A DNA stretch of 64,000 nucleotides from Bacteroidaceae bacterium (GTDB lineage Bacteria; Bacteroidota; Bacteroidia; Bacteroidales; Bacteroidaceae), in the NCBI GenBank assembly GCA_024398475.1, contig JAKSJB010000005.1, positions 66,182 through 130,181 on the forward strand. The letters are read 5' to 3'. The notes under the pieces were generated by a model. That model saw only the letters and a program-made list of their open reading frames with translations, did not search any database and had not been told where the DNA came from. This document shows, piece by piece, positions 54,173 through 63,090 of this stretch (its first letter is position 1; every line of letters begins with the position of its first letter). A program made the position numbers and the translations under genes.

Positions 54173-54810
54173 TGCTGTACTACCATAATATAGAAGGAAA
54201 TGCACGCATAGCCGTGTGGCATGTGACCGAAAGTTATGAAGAACTCCTGGAACTGCTGCCGGATGCTGATTCCGTAAGTGGTGAGGCTGAGAGTAAATTC
54301 AGTTCGGAAAGCCGAAGGCTGGAATGGACAGCCGTGAGAGTACTTCTCTGCAATATGCTTGAACGGCAGGTTCTGATTGAATACAATGAACTGGGTGCGC
54401 CTTTGTTGCCCGAATATGAAAGACTGAATATCAGTATTTCCCATACTCATGGTTATGTGGCTGTGGCGTTGTCAGAAAGAAACGCCGTAGGTATTGACAT
54501 TGAACAGATTGAACGTACGGAAGAGGAGAAGGAATCAAAGGTTGAACGTGTGAAAGGTAAGTTCATGGGGGAAAGGGAACATGCAGATACTAAGGTTGGC
54601 TTGCTTCTACATTGGTCTGCCAAGGAAACGGCATTTAAGGTTCTCGGAGAAACGGACATTGACTTCAAGGAGGATTTCTGCATAGAACCATTCGATGAAC
54701 TGGACATGGAGGGAGAATTCAATCTCAGGGACATGGATGGGCATATCCACAGAATTAGTTATAAAGTGTTTGACGATTTTGTACTTACATTTACAAATTA
54801 CGAGAAATGA
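54172..54810 (+). CDS. 4'-phosphopantetheinyl transferase (Sfp-like)
   Basis: This 212-residue enzyme attaches the coenzyme A arm to carrier proteins. It has the magnesium-binding VGIDIE (Asp109, Glu111), the preceding LNISISHTHGYVAVALS and the second signature HWSAKETAFK (Lys151, Glu152). It resembles the Sfp/AcpT group more than AcpS. Residues 113-140 are highly charged and variable. The stop overlaps kdsA by four bases. Confidence 0.9.
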   Translation: MLYYHNIEGNARIAVWHVTESYEELLELLPDADSVSGEAESKFSSESRRLEWTAVRVLLCNMLERQVLIEYNELGAPLLPEYERLNISISHTHGYVAVALSERNAVGIDIEQIERTEEEKESKVERVKGKFMGEREHADTKVGLLLHWSAKETAFKVLGETDIDFKEDFCIEPFDELDMEGEFNLRDMDGHIHRISYKVFDDFVLTFTNYEK

Positions 54811-55568
54811 ACAAAAAGCCTACAATAATAGCAGGTCCATGTGTGATTGAAAGCATGGACATTCTTAGGGAAGTGGCAGAAGAATTGGTGCGGCTCAATA
54901 AGAGTCTCAATCTGGACATTATCTTCAAGGCCTCCTTCGACAAAGCCAACCGTACTTCTATACACTCTTTCCGAGGTCCGGGTATGAAAAAGGGTTTGGA
55001 GATGCTGGCTGACATCAAGTCGGAATATGGGTTGAAGATTCTGACCGACATTCACGAAAGTTGTCAGGCTCAACCTGTAGGTGAAGTGGCTGACGTTCTC
55101 CAGATTCCTGCATTTCTCTGCCGACAGACAGACTTGCTCGTTGCTGCCGCAAAGACAGGAAAGACAGTCAACATAAAGAAGGCTCAGTTTCTCAGCGGTG
55201 ACGACATGCAGTACCCCGTACAGAAAGTGCGTGAAAGCGGCAACGACAAAGTGTGGCTCACGGAGCGGGGCAACATCTACGGCTACAACAATCTTGCCGT
55301 TGATTTCCGCAACATCGCCGACATGAAAAAATATACCGATACAGTCATCATGGATTGTACACATTCAGTTCAGCGTCCAGGAGCAGCAGGAGGCAAGACA
55401 GGCGGTAACCGTGAATTCGTACCGTCAATGGCTCTTGCAGCAAAGGCATTCGGAGCAAACGGCTATTTCTTTGAAATACACCCCGACCCAGAGAAAGCAC
55501 TCAGCGACGGCCCGAACATGTTATACCTGAAAGATTTTGAAGGTGTGGTAAAATCTCTGATAAACTAA
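54807..55568 (+). CDS. kdsA: 3-deoxy-D-manno-octulosonate 8-phosphate synthase
   Basis: KdsA condenses phosphoenolpyruvate with arabinose 5-phosphate to Kdo 8-phosphate, needed for lipopolysaccharide core synthesis. The 253-residue protein has IIAGPCVIES with Cys12, the metal ligand of the metal-dependent class. It also has KASFDKANRTSIHSFRGPG, KKAQFLSGDDMQ and MDCTHSVQRPGA. It is followed by kdsD, which makes its arabinose 5-phosphate substrate. Confidence 0.97.
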   Translation: MNKKPTIIAGPCVIESMDILREVAEELVRLNKSLNLDIIFKASFDKANRTSIHSFRGPGMKKGLEMLADIKSEYGLKILTDIHESCQAQPVGEVADVLQIPAFLCRQTDLLVAAAKTGKTVNIKKAQFLSGDDMQYPVQKVRESGNDKVWLTERGNIYGYNNLAVDFRNIADMKKYTDTVIMDCTHSVQRPGAAGGKTGGNREFVPSMALAAKAFGANGYFFEIHPDPEKALSDGPNMLYLKDFEGVVKSLIN

Positions 55569-55623
55569 GTCATTAACCATTGGCTGACGAAGAACTAATA
55601 TCTAATATAAGAAACATAACATA

Positions 55624-56577
55624 ATGAATAATATACAGGAAGTAGCACAGAAATGCCTCAAGGATGAAGCACAGGCACTAATGGAACTCATACCAATGAT
55701 TGACGACACGTTCTGTGCCGCAGTTCAACTTATGTATGAATGCAAGGGACACATTGTGGTTTCCGGTGTGGGAAAGAGCGGACATATTGCTGCAAAGATT
55801 GCTGCTACACTCGCTTCTACCGGTACTCCTGCTTTCTACATTAACCCACTTGATGCATTGCACGGAGACCTCGGCATGATTATGGAAGACGACATCGCCC
55901 TACTGATTTCCAATTCCGGCAACTCCGATGAAATCCTGCATATTCTTTCATGTCTTGAGGAACGTCACAACAAGGTTGTATCCATGACAGGTAATGCTGA
56001 TTCTCTGCTTGCCAAGCATTCCAACTATCACATATCCGTTTCCGTAGAAAAAGAAGCATGTCCTTTGGGATTGGCTCCTACTTCATCCACTACAGCAGCA
56101 ATGGCTATGGGTGATGCCATAGCATGTGCCCTGATGGAAATGCGCCATTTCAAGGCTCGTGACTTTGCTAAGTTCCACCCAGCCGGAACACTTGGAAGAA
56201 AACTAGTGACAAAAGTAAGTGACGTGATGTACACCGAAAACCTGCCTATCATCGACAAGAACATGAAACTTATTGATGCAATCATTCCGATAAGCAACGG
56301 TAAGTTGGGACTTGGAGTAATAATAGATGAGGAAAGACACCCAATTGGCATTATCACCGACGGTGACATAAGACGTGCCGTAGAAGGTTCAAAACTGAAC
56401 TTCTTCAGCGTTACGGTAAGTGATGCCATGACAAAGACTCCAAAGACTATTCACCCTGAAGCAAAACTCGTGCAGATTCAATACCTGTTCCAAAAGGCCC
56501 AGATTCACTCCTTACTTGTAACAGATAAGGAAAACCACCTTTTGGGAATAGTTGACTATTTTGCTATAATGAATTAA
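55624..56577 (+). CDS. kdsD: Arabinose 5-phosphate isomerase
   Basis: This 317-residue enzyme interconverts ribulose 5-phosphate and arabinose 5-phosphate for Kdo synthesis. A SIS sugar-isomerase domain (about 35-175) has VVSGVGKSGHIAAKIAATLASTGTP, LHGDLGM and LISNSGNSDEILHIL. It is followed by two CBS domains (about 205-265 and 270-317). The pairing with kdsA fixes the role. After the stop, 56583-56602 nearly repeats the 20 bases 56545-56564 that encode the C-terminal GIVDYF. Confidence 0.95.
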   Translation: MNNIQEVAQKCLKDEAQALMELIPMIDDTFCAAVQLMYECKGHIVVSGVGKSGHIAAKIAATLASTGTPAFYINPLDALHGDLGMIMEDDIALLISNSGNSDEILHILSCLEERHNKVVSMTGNADSLLAKHSNYHISVSVEKEACPLGLAPTSSTTAAMAMGDAIACALMEMRHFKARDFAKFHPAGTLGRKLVTKVSDVMYTENLPIIDKNMKLIDAIIPISNGKLGLGVIIDEERHPIGIITDGDIRRAVEGSKLNFFSVTVSDAMTKTPKTIHPEAKLVQIQYLFQKAQIHSLLVTDKENHLLGIVDYFAIMN

Positions 56578-56655
56578 TGAGTGGAATAATTGACTATTTT
56601 CCTCTGACTATCCCCCAATCAGGACAACCTATTATTTTTCCTTTTTATTGTCTAC

Positions 56656-57402
56656 TTATTTCTCCATAAAGAAATATGGAGTAATATCTACGGTGCAATC
56701 CAAAGAACCGGTTCTCAGGTTAAGTATGTGACCGCCCTTGGTCCTGTCTTCAGAAATGAAGTGGAAATGCCATCCAACGGCATTTAGTTTGTCCATATAG
56801 TCAGGACAGTATATTGCCACAATCGTACCTGTCTGATTCGGGTATGTAAATTCACGCTGATCAGTTGCCAGGACTTCAGCCAATGGCTTGTAAGGCTTAT
56901 CCTGAGCAAGTTCGCTGCGCACGATTAGGTTGTCAATCGTTCCTTCAAGTCGTGCTACATAAACACAGTTTCTATCCTTATCCACAACAACATTCAACTT
57001 TTCTGCAAGTTCGTCCATACTCCCTATGCCTTCAACCTTAAATGTAGTATCTGCATCAAAATATGTAACATTGGCAAACGGTACGGTTTCTTCATTGTCA
57101 GCAACAACTACAGAACCGTCCCAAAGCGTCTGATATACCTTTCCGTCGAGTACAGTCATCTCACCATTGGCACGATGAAAGGTACCAAGTCCAATATTGC
57201 CATGCTTCATCATTTCTGATACCGGAATAATACCGTCGTAATTTCCGTCAATCAAAGACTGCAGGTAAGATACCTGATATAAGGTTTCACGCTTGACGTT
57301 GCTTTCGTCAAGGACTGAATTATCGCTATCGCTGCTACATGAACAGAATATGACAGAAACAGCATATAATGCAGAAACAATTCCAATAAATGTTTTTTTC
57401 AT
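56656..57402 (-). CDS. Exported alpha-acetolactate decarboxylase (lipoprotein)
   Basis: This 248-residue protein has a lipoprotein-type signal ending FCSC (Cys22), then the acidic SSDSD. Mature residues 39-245 match acetolactate decarboxylase: YQVSYLQSLIDGNYDG, GNIGLGTFHRANGEMTVLDGK and the zinc site GWHFHFISEDRTKGGHIL. In that site His212, His214 and His225 keep the spacing of the Brevibacillus enzyme (194, 196, 207). The family turns acetolactate into acetoin. The C-terminus stops soon after the zinc site, so a conserved distal Glu may be absent. An outer-membrane or periplasmic location is unusual for this enzyme. Confidence 0.87.
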   Translation of the reverse strand: MKKTFIGIVSALYAVSVIFCSCSSDSDNSVLDESNVKRETLYQVSYLQSLIDGNYDGIIPVSEMMKHGNIGLGTFHRANGEMTVLDGKVYQTLWDGSVVVADNEETVPFANVTYFDADTTFKVEGIGSMDELAEKLNVVVDKDRNCVYVARLEGTIDNLIVRSELAQDKPYKPLAEVLATDQREFTYPNQTGTIVAIYCPDYMDKLNAVGWHFHFISEDRTKGGHILNLRTGSLDCTVDITPYFFMEK

Positions 57403-57422
57403 AAATATCTTTATTTATGTCG

Positions 57423-57430
57423 CAAAGTTA
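57423..57430 (-). promoter_or_regulatory. -7 element of the acetolactate decarboxylase gene
   Basis: On the minus strand TAACTTTG lies 20 bp before the ATG at 57402. The -33 element is not clear. Confidence 0.45.
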
Positions 57431-57502
57431 AGGATTTATTTCCAATACCCCATCAATTCATTTTTAAAAAGCGCAGAAAACCAAAAATAATGTACCATAT
57501 CA

Positions 57503-57533
57503 TTTGTGTATTCTCAATAATTCTGTATCTTTG
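57503..57533 (+). promoter_or_regulatory. Promoter for nadE
   Basis: TTTG at 57503-57506 and TATCTTTG at 57526-57533 are separated by 19 nt. The predicted start is near 57540, giving a leader of about 20 nt before the ATG at 57559. Confidence 0.75.
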
Positions 57534-57558
57534 CGCAAAATAACAATGCACTAAGACT

Positions 57559-59415
57559 ATGAACAGATACGGTTTCATCCGTTTGGCAACAGCCATTCCA
57601 CAGGTAAAGGTAGCAGATTGTTCCTTTAACGTACAGCAGATTGAAAGTCTTATAGCCCAAGCAGAAGGTAAGGGTGCTGCTATAATTTGTTTTCCTGAGT
57701 TGAGCATCACAAGTGCCACACTCGGTGACCTCATGCAACAGGAACTTATTGTTGCAGGAAGCGAAAATGCACTATTCAAACTACTTGACTTCACACGTTC
57801 ACTCAGCATAATCTCTATCATAGGTATGCCTGTCAGGATTGGCAGTCAACTCATGAACTCAGCAGTTGTAGTTCAAGGCGGGAAGATACATGCCATCATC
57901 CCTAAGAAAAAAATTGCGACATGCACCACCATGCTGTGCGGACAGACAGTAAAGGTAAGTCAGGACACAATAATCAACAGCGATGAAATCCTGTTCGGTA
58001 TTACCATCGGCAACGACCTTGCTCAGCCACAGTCACAATGCGGACGCCTCTGTCGCATGGGGGCAGAAGCAATTTTCAACCTTTCAGCAACGAAGGAATT
58101 GGTTGGAACCTACAGCAACACCCGCCAATACATAGCAAGTGCTTCTGCTCAATGCCACTGCGCCTATATCTGCAGTTCCAGCGGATGGGGAGAATCCACA
58201 GCCGATGCCGTCTATGCCGGCAATGCCTTGATTTACGAGGACGGACAGCCAGTTGCCTTGTCAGAGAGATTCAGCATGAAGGAACAACTGATAATAAGTG
58301 ACGTTGATATAGAAATGCTACGCCACCGCCGCAGTACCGCCCCAGCCTTTGCTGATAATCTTTCCAGCGACATCACTTATATTTCAAAGCAGAACATACA
58401 GTTATATTCCGATGAAACACTTATTCATCCATTGAGAAAGAATCCATTCATAGCCATGGACGGTACTATGGACGAACGTTGTCAGGACATACTCGACATT
58501 CAGTCGGCAGGTCTTGCCAAACGCATCGTCCACACCAATGCCAAAACCATTGTCATAGGTATTTCCGGAGGATTGGATTCTACCCTTGCGGTACTCGTAA
58601 GTGCCATGACCATGGACAAGATCGGACGCAGCCGCAAAGACATCATAGCCATCACTATGCCAGGATTCGGTACAAGTGACCGCACACATACCAATGCAAT
58701 TTCACTTATGGAATCATTAGGAGTAACTCTCCGCGAGATTTCAATCAAGGACGCATGTCTTCTGCATTTCAGCGACATCTGCCACAATGCAGAAAACCAT
58801 GACGTAACATACGAGAATGCACAGGCACGCGAACGCACACAAATCCTGATGGACATTGCCAACGACACAAACGGACTTGTTATCGGTACCGGCGACCTAA
58901 GCGAACTTGCCCTCGGATGGTGTACTTTCAATGGTGACCACATGTCGAACTATGCCGTAAACTGTTCCATTCCCAAAACCCTGATGCAGCACATCGTACG
59001 TTGGATTGCAAACAATAAGGTAGATGAACAGACAAAGGCCACATTGCTCGACATCGTAGATACACCAATAAGTCCGGAACTCACTCCAGCAGACGAAGAT
59101 GGTAACATTCAGCAGAAGACAGAAGACCTTGTAGGTCCTTACGAATTGCACGACTTCTTCCTTTATCACATCGTGCGCAACGGATTCCGTCCAGCCAAGG
59201 TTCTCTATCTTGCACAGCAGGCATTCGGAAGCGATTACACCGACGAGGTGATTCTCCAGTGGCTCAGGAAATTCTGCCAACGCTTCATCACCCAGCAGTT
59301 CAAGCGTTCATGCTCACCAGACGGTCCACAGGTTGGAGCAGTCACACTCGGTCCTACTCATTGGCACATGCCAAGTGATGCAGTATTTAATGAATGGTTA
59401 AGGGATTTGGAATGA
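57559..59415 (+). CDS. nadE: NAD+ synthetase with an N-terminal nitrilase-like domain (catalytic Cys absent)
   Basis: NadE amidates nicotinic acid adenine dinucleotide to NAD+. The 618-residue protein has a glutaminase-type nitrilase domain (1-270) and an ATP-pyrophosphatase synthetase domain (about 300-618) with VIGISGGLDSTLAVLVSAM and LVIGTGDLSELALGW. In the nitrilase triad Glu47 (FPELS) and Lys116 (IPKKK) are kept with the same 69-residue spacing as in the M. tuberculosis enzyme. The Cys normally in an EICEDLW-like block is replaced by Gly151 in GITIGNDLAQP. The enzyme may therefore depend on free ammonia. It has its own promoter. Confidence 0.92.
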   Translation: MNRYGFIRLATAIPQVKVADCSFNVQQIESLIAQAEGKGAAIICFPELSITSATLGDLMQQELIVAGSENALFKLLDFTRSLSIISIIGMPVRIGSQLMNSAVVVQGGKIHAIIPKKKIATCTTMLCGQTVKVSQDTIINSDEILFGITIGNDLAQPQSQCGRLCRMGAEAIFNLSATKELVGTYSNTRQYIASASAQCHCAYICSSSGWGESTADAVYAGNALIYEDGQPVALSERFSMKEQLIISDVDIEMLRHRRSTAPAFADNLSSDITYISKQNIQLYSDETLIHPLRKNPFIAMDGTMDERCQDILDIQSAGLAKRIVHTNAKTIVIGISGGLDSTLAVLVSAMTMDKIGRSRKDIIAITMPGFGTSDRTHTNAISLMESLGVTLREISIKDACLLHFSDICHNAENHDVTYENAQARERTQILMDIANDTNGLVIGTGDLSELALGWCTFNGDHMSNYAVNCSIPKTLMQHIVRWIANNKVDEQTKATLLDIVDTPISPELTPADEDGNIQQKTEDLVGPYELHDFFLYHIVRNGFRPAKVLYLAQQAFGSDYTDEVILQWLRKFCQRFITQQFKRSCSPDGPQVGAVTLGPTHWHMPSDAVFNEWLRDLE

Positions 59416-60134
59416 TAGTCACAAAGGAACTGCTTGATTCCACATATCAGGACTTCAACTTCGAACGCTTCCGTCAGGTAGATCCATGCGGAACCGTTTA
59501 TGAACTGATGAAACATACAGACACCCAACTCGACATTGAGTTGGGTGCTCTTCTTGTATCTATGATCAGTTGGGGGGCACGAAAGGTAATTGTACCTACG
59601 GCAATCCACATGCTCCGTGACGAAATGGAATGGCATCCAGCCGAGTTCATATTCAGCGGCAAATACCTATTTTCATATAAAAATGCCAAGAACCAATGTG
59701 TTTACCGTACCCTGAACGTACCCACCTTCAAGGAAGTGTGTCATAACCTTCAGGACAATCTAACGGGATATGCCACAATGGAGGAACGACTGAACGGTCT
59801 GACCACCAAGGAAACCATCCGAGAAATATGTTCATGGCTGTCACCTGCAAAGGTTGGAACGATGGACAGTTCAGCATGCAAGCGTATCTGCATGTTTATG
59901 CGTTGGATGGTGAGACAGGAAATGCCAGACCTAGGACTTTGGAAAAGCCGCGACCAACGCGACCTATATGCCGTGATGGATGTTCATGTATGCGACCAGA
60001 CTCGCAATCTCCTAAAAAACAAGAATCCCACGTGGAAAGCATGTGAGGAACTTACCTCCATCTTCCGCACATGGGATGCATCCGACCCTCTTAAATATGA
60101 TATCGCACTAATGCGATTGGCTGACCAGCAATAA
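59412..60134 (+). CDS. TIGR02757/DUF2400 family protein
   Basis: This 240-residue cytoplasmic protein of unknown function starts at the ATG at 59412, which overlaps the nadE stop (ATGA). Features of the family are LGALLVSMISWGARKVI near the start, KRICMFMRWMVRQEMPDLGLW and the C-terminal DVHVCDQTRNLL, reminiscent of helix-hairpin-helix DNA glycosylase folds. A role in nucleic-acid metabolism is often guessed but not proven. It is translationally coupled to nadE. Confidence 0.88.
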   Translation: MIVTKELLDSTYQDFNFERFRQVDPCGTVYELMKHTDTQLDIELGALLVSMISWGARKVIVPTAIHMLRDEMEWHPAEFIFSGKYLFSYKNAKNQCVYRTLNVPTFKEVCHNLQDNLTGYATMEERLNGLTTKETIREICSWLSPAKVGTMDSSACKRICMFMRWMVRQEMPDLGLWKSRDQRDLYAVMDVHVCDQTRNLLKNKNPTWKACEELTSIFRTWDASDPLKYDIALMRLADQQ

Positions 60135-60153
60135 TTCATTATGCATAGTCTTT

Positions 60154-60271
60154 CTTATTGACTCGAATCCTCGATTCATCGAAGACTCGAAGCATCGAAG
60201 CATCGAAAACTCGAAACATCGAATTCTCGAAATCTCGTTGACTTGTTGACTCGCAGACTCGTTGACTCGTT
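60154..60271. repeat. Array of ATCGAA / ACTCGAA and GTTGACTCG words
   Basis: The convergent spacer after the DUF2400 gene is made of repeated six- to seven-base words. CTCGAA and ATCGAA alternate about eight times (60154-60234), followed by CTCGTTGACTTGTTGACTCG and GACTCGTTGACTCGTT (60234-60271). The 42 bases 60218-60259 recur in inverted orientation at 61971-62020 with an eight-base insertion and two mismatches, on the far side of pyrD-pyrK. Confidence 0.85.
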
Positions 60272-60275
60272 ATCT

Positions 60276-61184
60276 CTACTCAACGACTCCTACGATCTCA
60301 TTCAGGCTCTTGCAACCATGGCGGTCGAGCCATGAGTCAATACCCTCAGCCACCTTGACGCTTATGGCAGGGTCAATGAAGTTTGCCGTACCGAGTTCTA
60401 TGGCAGACGCACCCGCCATGAAGAACTCAATGGCATCCTCTGCATTCATGATTCCGCCAAGTCCGATGACAGGAATCTTCACGGCATGAGCCACCTGGTA
60501 GACACAGCGAACTGCTACAGGACGGATAGCAGGTCCACTCAATCCACCAGTCTTGATGGACAGACGAGGCTTGCGGCGTTCAATATCAATGGACATTCCC
60601 ATAAGCGTGTTAATAAGGCTCACCGCATCAGCACCTGAATCTTCCACACTACGCGCAATGTCGGCAATACTAGTTACGTTTGGAGACAGTTTCACGATAA
60701 GAGTCTTATTATATGCCTCACGTACAGCCTTCACTACCTGACTTGCCCCTTCCGTAGTAACACCGAAAGCCATTCCTCCCTGACGTACATTGGGACATGA
60801 GATGTTCAGTTCAATAGCAGGGATATTCTCAAGTTCGTTGATACGAGCAGCACATTCTGCATAGTCCTCAGGGCATGACCCCGACACGTTTACAATCATA
60901 TTTGTGCGGATATCCTTTATCTGAGGATAAATATTGCGGCAGAAATAATCCACACCCTTGTTCTGCAGACCTACACAGTTAAGCATTCCGTGCGGAGTCT
61001 CAGCCATACGGGGATAGTCATTTCCCTCACGTGGATTAAGAGTTGTACCTTTCACAATGATACCACCAATTTCCTCAAGGTTTACCAAGTCGGCAAACTC
61101 AAGACCGTAACCGAACGTGCCGGAAGCAGTCATTACAGGATTCTTCATTTCCAATCCTGCTATCTTTACACTTATATCTGCCAT
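60276..61184 (-). CDS. pyrD: Dihydroorotate dehydrogenase B, catalytic subunit
   Basis: This 302-residue FMN enzyme oxidises dihydroorotate to orotate in pyrimidine synthesis. Class 1B features are visible: [13 protein letters not shown], the active-site [12 protein letters not shown] with Cys130 as base, and [20 protein letters not shown] near the end. It works with PyrK, whose gene lies directly upstream and overlaps by 13 bp. The stop falls within a few bases of the word array at 60154-60271. Confidence 0.96.
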   Translation of the reverse strand: MADISVKIAGLEMKNPVMTASGTFGYGLEFADLVNLEEIGGIIVKGTTLNPREGNDYPRMAETPHGMLNCVGLQNKGVDYFCRNIYPQIKDIRTNMIVNVSGSCPEDYAECAARINELENIPAIELNISCPNVRQGGMAFGVTTEGASQVVKAVREAYNKTLIVKLSPNVTSIADIARSVEDSGADAVSLINTLMGMSIDIERRKPRLSIKTGGLSGPAIRPVAVRCVYQVAHAVKIPVIGLGGIMNAEDAIEFFMAGASAIELGTANFIDPAISVKVAEGIDSWLDRHGCKSLNEIVGVVE

Positions 61185-61954
61185 GTCAAATCATTTATAT
61201 TGAATACCGGACCTTCCTTGCACACACACACATTGCCCTTAACAGTCTTTTCCACACAGCAAAGACAGGCACCGAGTCCACAAGCCATCATATTCTCAAG
61301 ACTTACCTCACACCTAATATTATTAGCCTTGGCAAAACGAGCCACAGCCACCATCATAGGCTTAGGTCCGCACACACTTATACGGATGTCGGAACCCGCC
61401 TCGCAAAGAGTCTTCAGGCAAGAGTGTTGGGTAACAAATCCCTTCTCACCGAGCGAACCATCTTCCGTAGTGACGTAAACCTCACCAATTTCGCTGTAAC
61501 GATCAAGCATGAGTAAGTTACGCTTGCTTCTTCCGCCAAGAAGGAACACGGGAGTTGCACCGGCCTCACGCAGTTGCTTTCCATATTCAAGCAAAGGAGC
61601 AATACCGACTCCACCACCTACGAGCAGGACCTTCTCACCCGACTTACCCTGAGTAAATCCATTACCCAGAGGAAACAGCACATTCAGTTTATCACCGGCT
61701 TTCAGGGACGAGAGTTGTTTGGTTCCGTCACCTACAATCTGAATAAGCAAATGCAGTTCATTATTCTTTCTGTCAACATAATTCACAGAAATTGGTCGGC
61801 GAAGAAAAGTGTCAGCCGTACCGTCAACACGAATTTCCACAAACTGACCTCCAAGGATTTCCCCTAAAGGTTCGTTGTCCGTAAGACGCAGCAGCACGTA
61901 ACCGTCACTTGGATACTCCGCTGCCACAATCTTCAAGTCTTTACAATACTTCAT
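61172..61954 (-). CDS. pyrK: Dihydroorotate dehydrogenase B, electron-transfer subunit
   Basis: This 260-residue FAD and [2Fe-2S] protein passes electrons from PyrD to NAD+. It has the flavin site [13 protein letters not shown], the nucleotide-binding [20 protein letters not shown], and the C-terminal cluster block [15 protein letters not shown] with a further Cys in [10 protein letters not shown] chose the ATG at 61952-61954. The longer in-frame start at 62029 would add 25 residues translated from word-repeat DNA and is not credible. Confidence 0.94.
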   Translation of the reverse strand: MKYCKDLKIVAAEYPSDGYVLLRLTDNEPLGEILGGQFVEIRVDGTADTFLRRPISVNYVDRKNNELHLLIQIVGDGTKQLSSLKAGDKLNVLFPLGNGFTQGKSGEKVLLVGGGVGIAPLLEYGKQLREAGATPVFLLGGRSKRNLLMLDRYSEIGEVYVTTEDGSLGEKGFVTQHSCLKTLCEAGSDIRISVCGPKPMMVAVARFAKANNIRCEVSLENMMACGLGACLCCVEKTVKGNVCVCKEGPVFNINDLTWQI

Positions 61955-61970
61955 TATATTTATTTTTTTA

Positions 61971-62020
61971 AGTCTACGAGTCAACGAGTCAACGAGATTT
62001 CGATTTTTCGAGAATTCGAT
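61971..62020. repeat. Inverted partner of the 60154-60271 word array
   Basis: AGTCTACGAGTCAACGAG and the following bases to 62020 form the reverse complement of 60218-60259, apart from an eight-base insertion (one extra ATCGAAA word) and two substitutions. It is followed by ATAACCGACAACC and ATTAACCAATAACC words (62019-62046) that also occur near 24180. Confidence 0.85.
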
Positions 62021-62057
62021 AACCGACAACCATTAACCAATAACCATCATCACCCTT

Positions 62058-62816
62058 CTAAATACCCCATGCAGCAGGTTTGCATTCTGCCTCAATTTTC
62101 TTTTCCGTCCTATCATCAAGTTGAGGGAAGAAATCCAGTCCGGTAAGTTGTTCCACCTTATCCACCGTAACTGCATGATCACGTATATCATCATTATAGT
62201 TTCTATTGCCATAAATAAAACCTATAGCCTTCGGAGTCTTGCCCATCATCAGTACAACCTTGAAGAAACTGTCAGGTACGGCAATACGGAACCCCTTACG
62301 ACGTCCAATCCTCAGCGGATTATCCTTATATATCGGTCCCGACACGACATAGATTTTCTTATAGTTGCAAGCCCATGAACGACATTGTATTTCAAGGTCA
62401 TTCCATGCACCTGTATTCAAGCCATGATTCTGCGGACACATATTTGTCATATAGAAGCACTCCGTCATAGCAGTCAGCGACTGACGGTTGTCAGCAGCAG
62501 GACACATATGTCCCCTGTCGTATCTCGAATTGGAATAATCACCATGAATAACTCTGTACCTGGACTGAATCATAGGATCGCCGTCAAAGAAATCAGTTCG
62601 CTTTGTCTTACCGTTTACCCTGTCAGGAGTAAGACACCAAGCAACATAATTAGGTGTAAGCCTGTCAGTATTGAACGAACAGATATAAGCACTATGGCGC
62701 AACAGGATTTCACCTTTTACCGGTGCCGGTTTTTCCAGTTGTGCATACACCCCGATATTCATAGCCATGAGTAGGCATGAAACAAGAAATGATCTGAGTT
62801 TATTCATTTGTATCAA
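62058..62816 (-). CDS. Secreted DNA/RNA non-specific endonuclease
   Basis: This 252-residue protein of the NUC1 (Serratia-type) beta-beta-alpha-metal nuclease family starts with a signal peptide (about 1-25, ending GVYAQ). It carries the active-site motif YDRGHMCPAAD with the general base His103, then CPQNHGLNTGAWNDLE with the metal-binding Asn. It is likely periplasmic or secreted and degrades DNA and RNA for nutrition or defence. An ATG three codons downstream (62807) is an equally good start. Confidence 0.93.
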   Translation of the reverse strand: MIQMNKLRSFLVSCLLMAMNIGVYAQLEKPAPVKGEILLRHSAYICSFNTDRLTPNYVAWCLTPDRVNGKTKRTDFFDGDPMIQSRYRVIHGDYSNSRYDRGHMCPAADNRQSLTAMTECFYMTNMCPQNHGLNTGAWNDLEIQCRSWACNYKKIYVVSGPIYKDNPLRIGRRKGFRIAVPDSFFKVVLMMGKTPKAIGFIYGNRNYNDDIRDHAVTVDKVEQLTGLDFFPQLDDRTEKKIEAECKPAAWGI

Positions 62817-62898
62817 GTAATTAATAACAGGTTATCTACAATAAAAATGCCCAACAGCAAAAAAGCGCTGAATAAAGACAAGATTTTATCTTAATTAG

Positions 62899-62929
62899 TT
62901 TCCGTTTTCGGTTATATTTACTACCTTTG
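62899..62929 (+). promoter_or_regulatory. Promoter for tRNA-Thr
   Basis: TTTC at 62899-62902 and TACCTTTG at 62922-62929 are separated by 19 nt. The -7 element ends 10 bases before the mature tRNA start. Confidence 0.6.
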
Positions 62930-62939
62930 CAGCCGCAAC

Positions 62940-63012
<73 letters not shown>

Positions 63013-63020
63013 CAGTAATC

Positions 63021-63058
63021 GGCCATAGACCTTCAGGTCCGTGGCTGTTTTATTTTTT
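63021..63058 (+). terminator. Terminator after tRNA-Thr
   Basis: GGCCATAGACC (63021-63031) pairs with GGTCCGTGGCT (63036-63046) around a TTCA loop, with one 2-nt mismatch, followed by TTTTATTTTTT. It starts nine bases after the tRNA. Confidence 0.75.
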
Positions 63059-63090
63059 ATCAGGACATCCCAACACTTATTTTCACATCA

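Noticed and set aside
61955..62029. N-terminal extension of pyrK
   Set aside because: It would be translated from the inverted word array; the PyrK family starts at the ATG at 61954.
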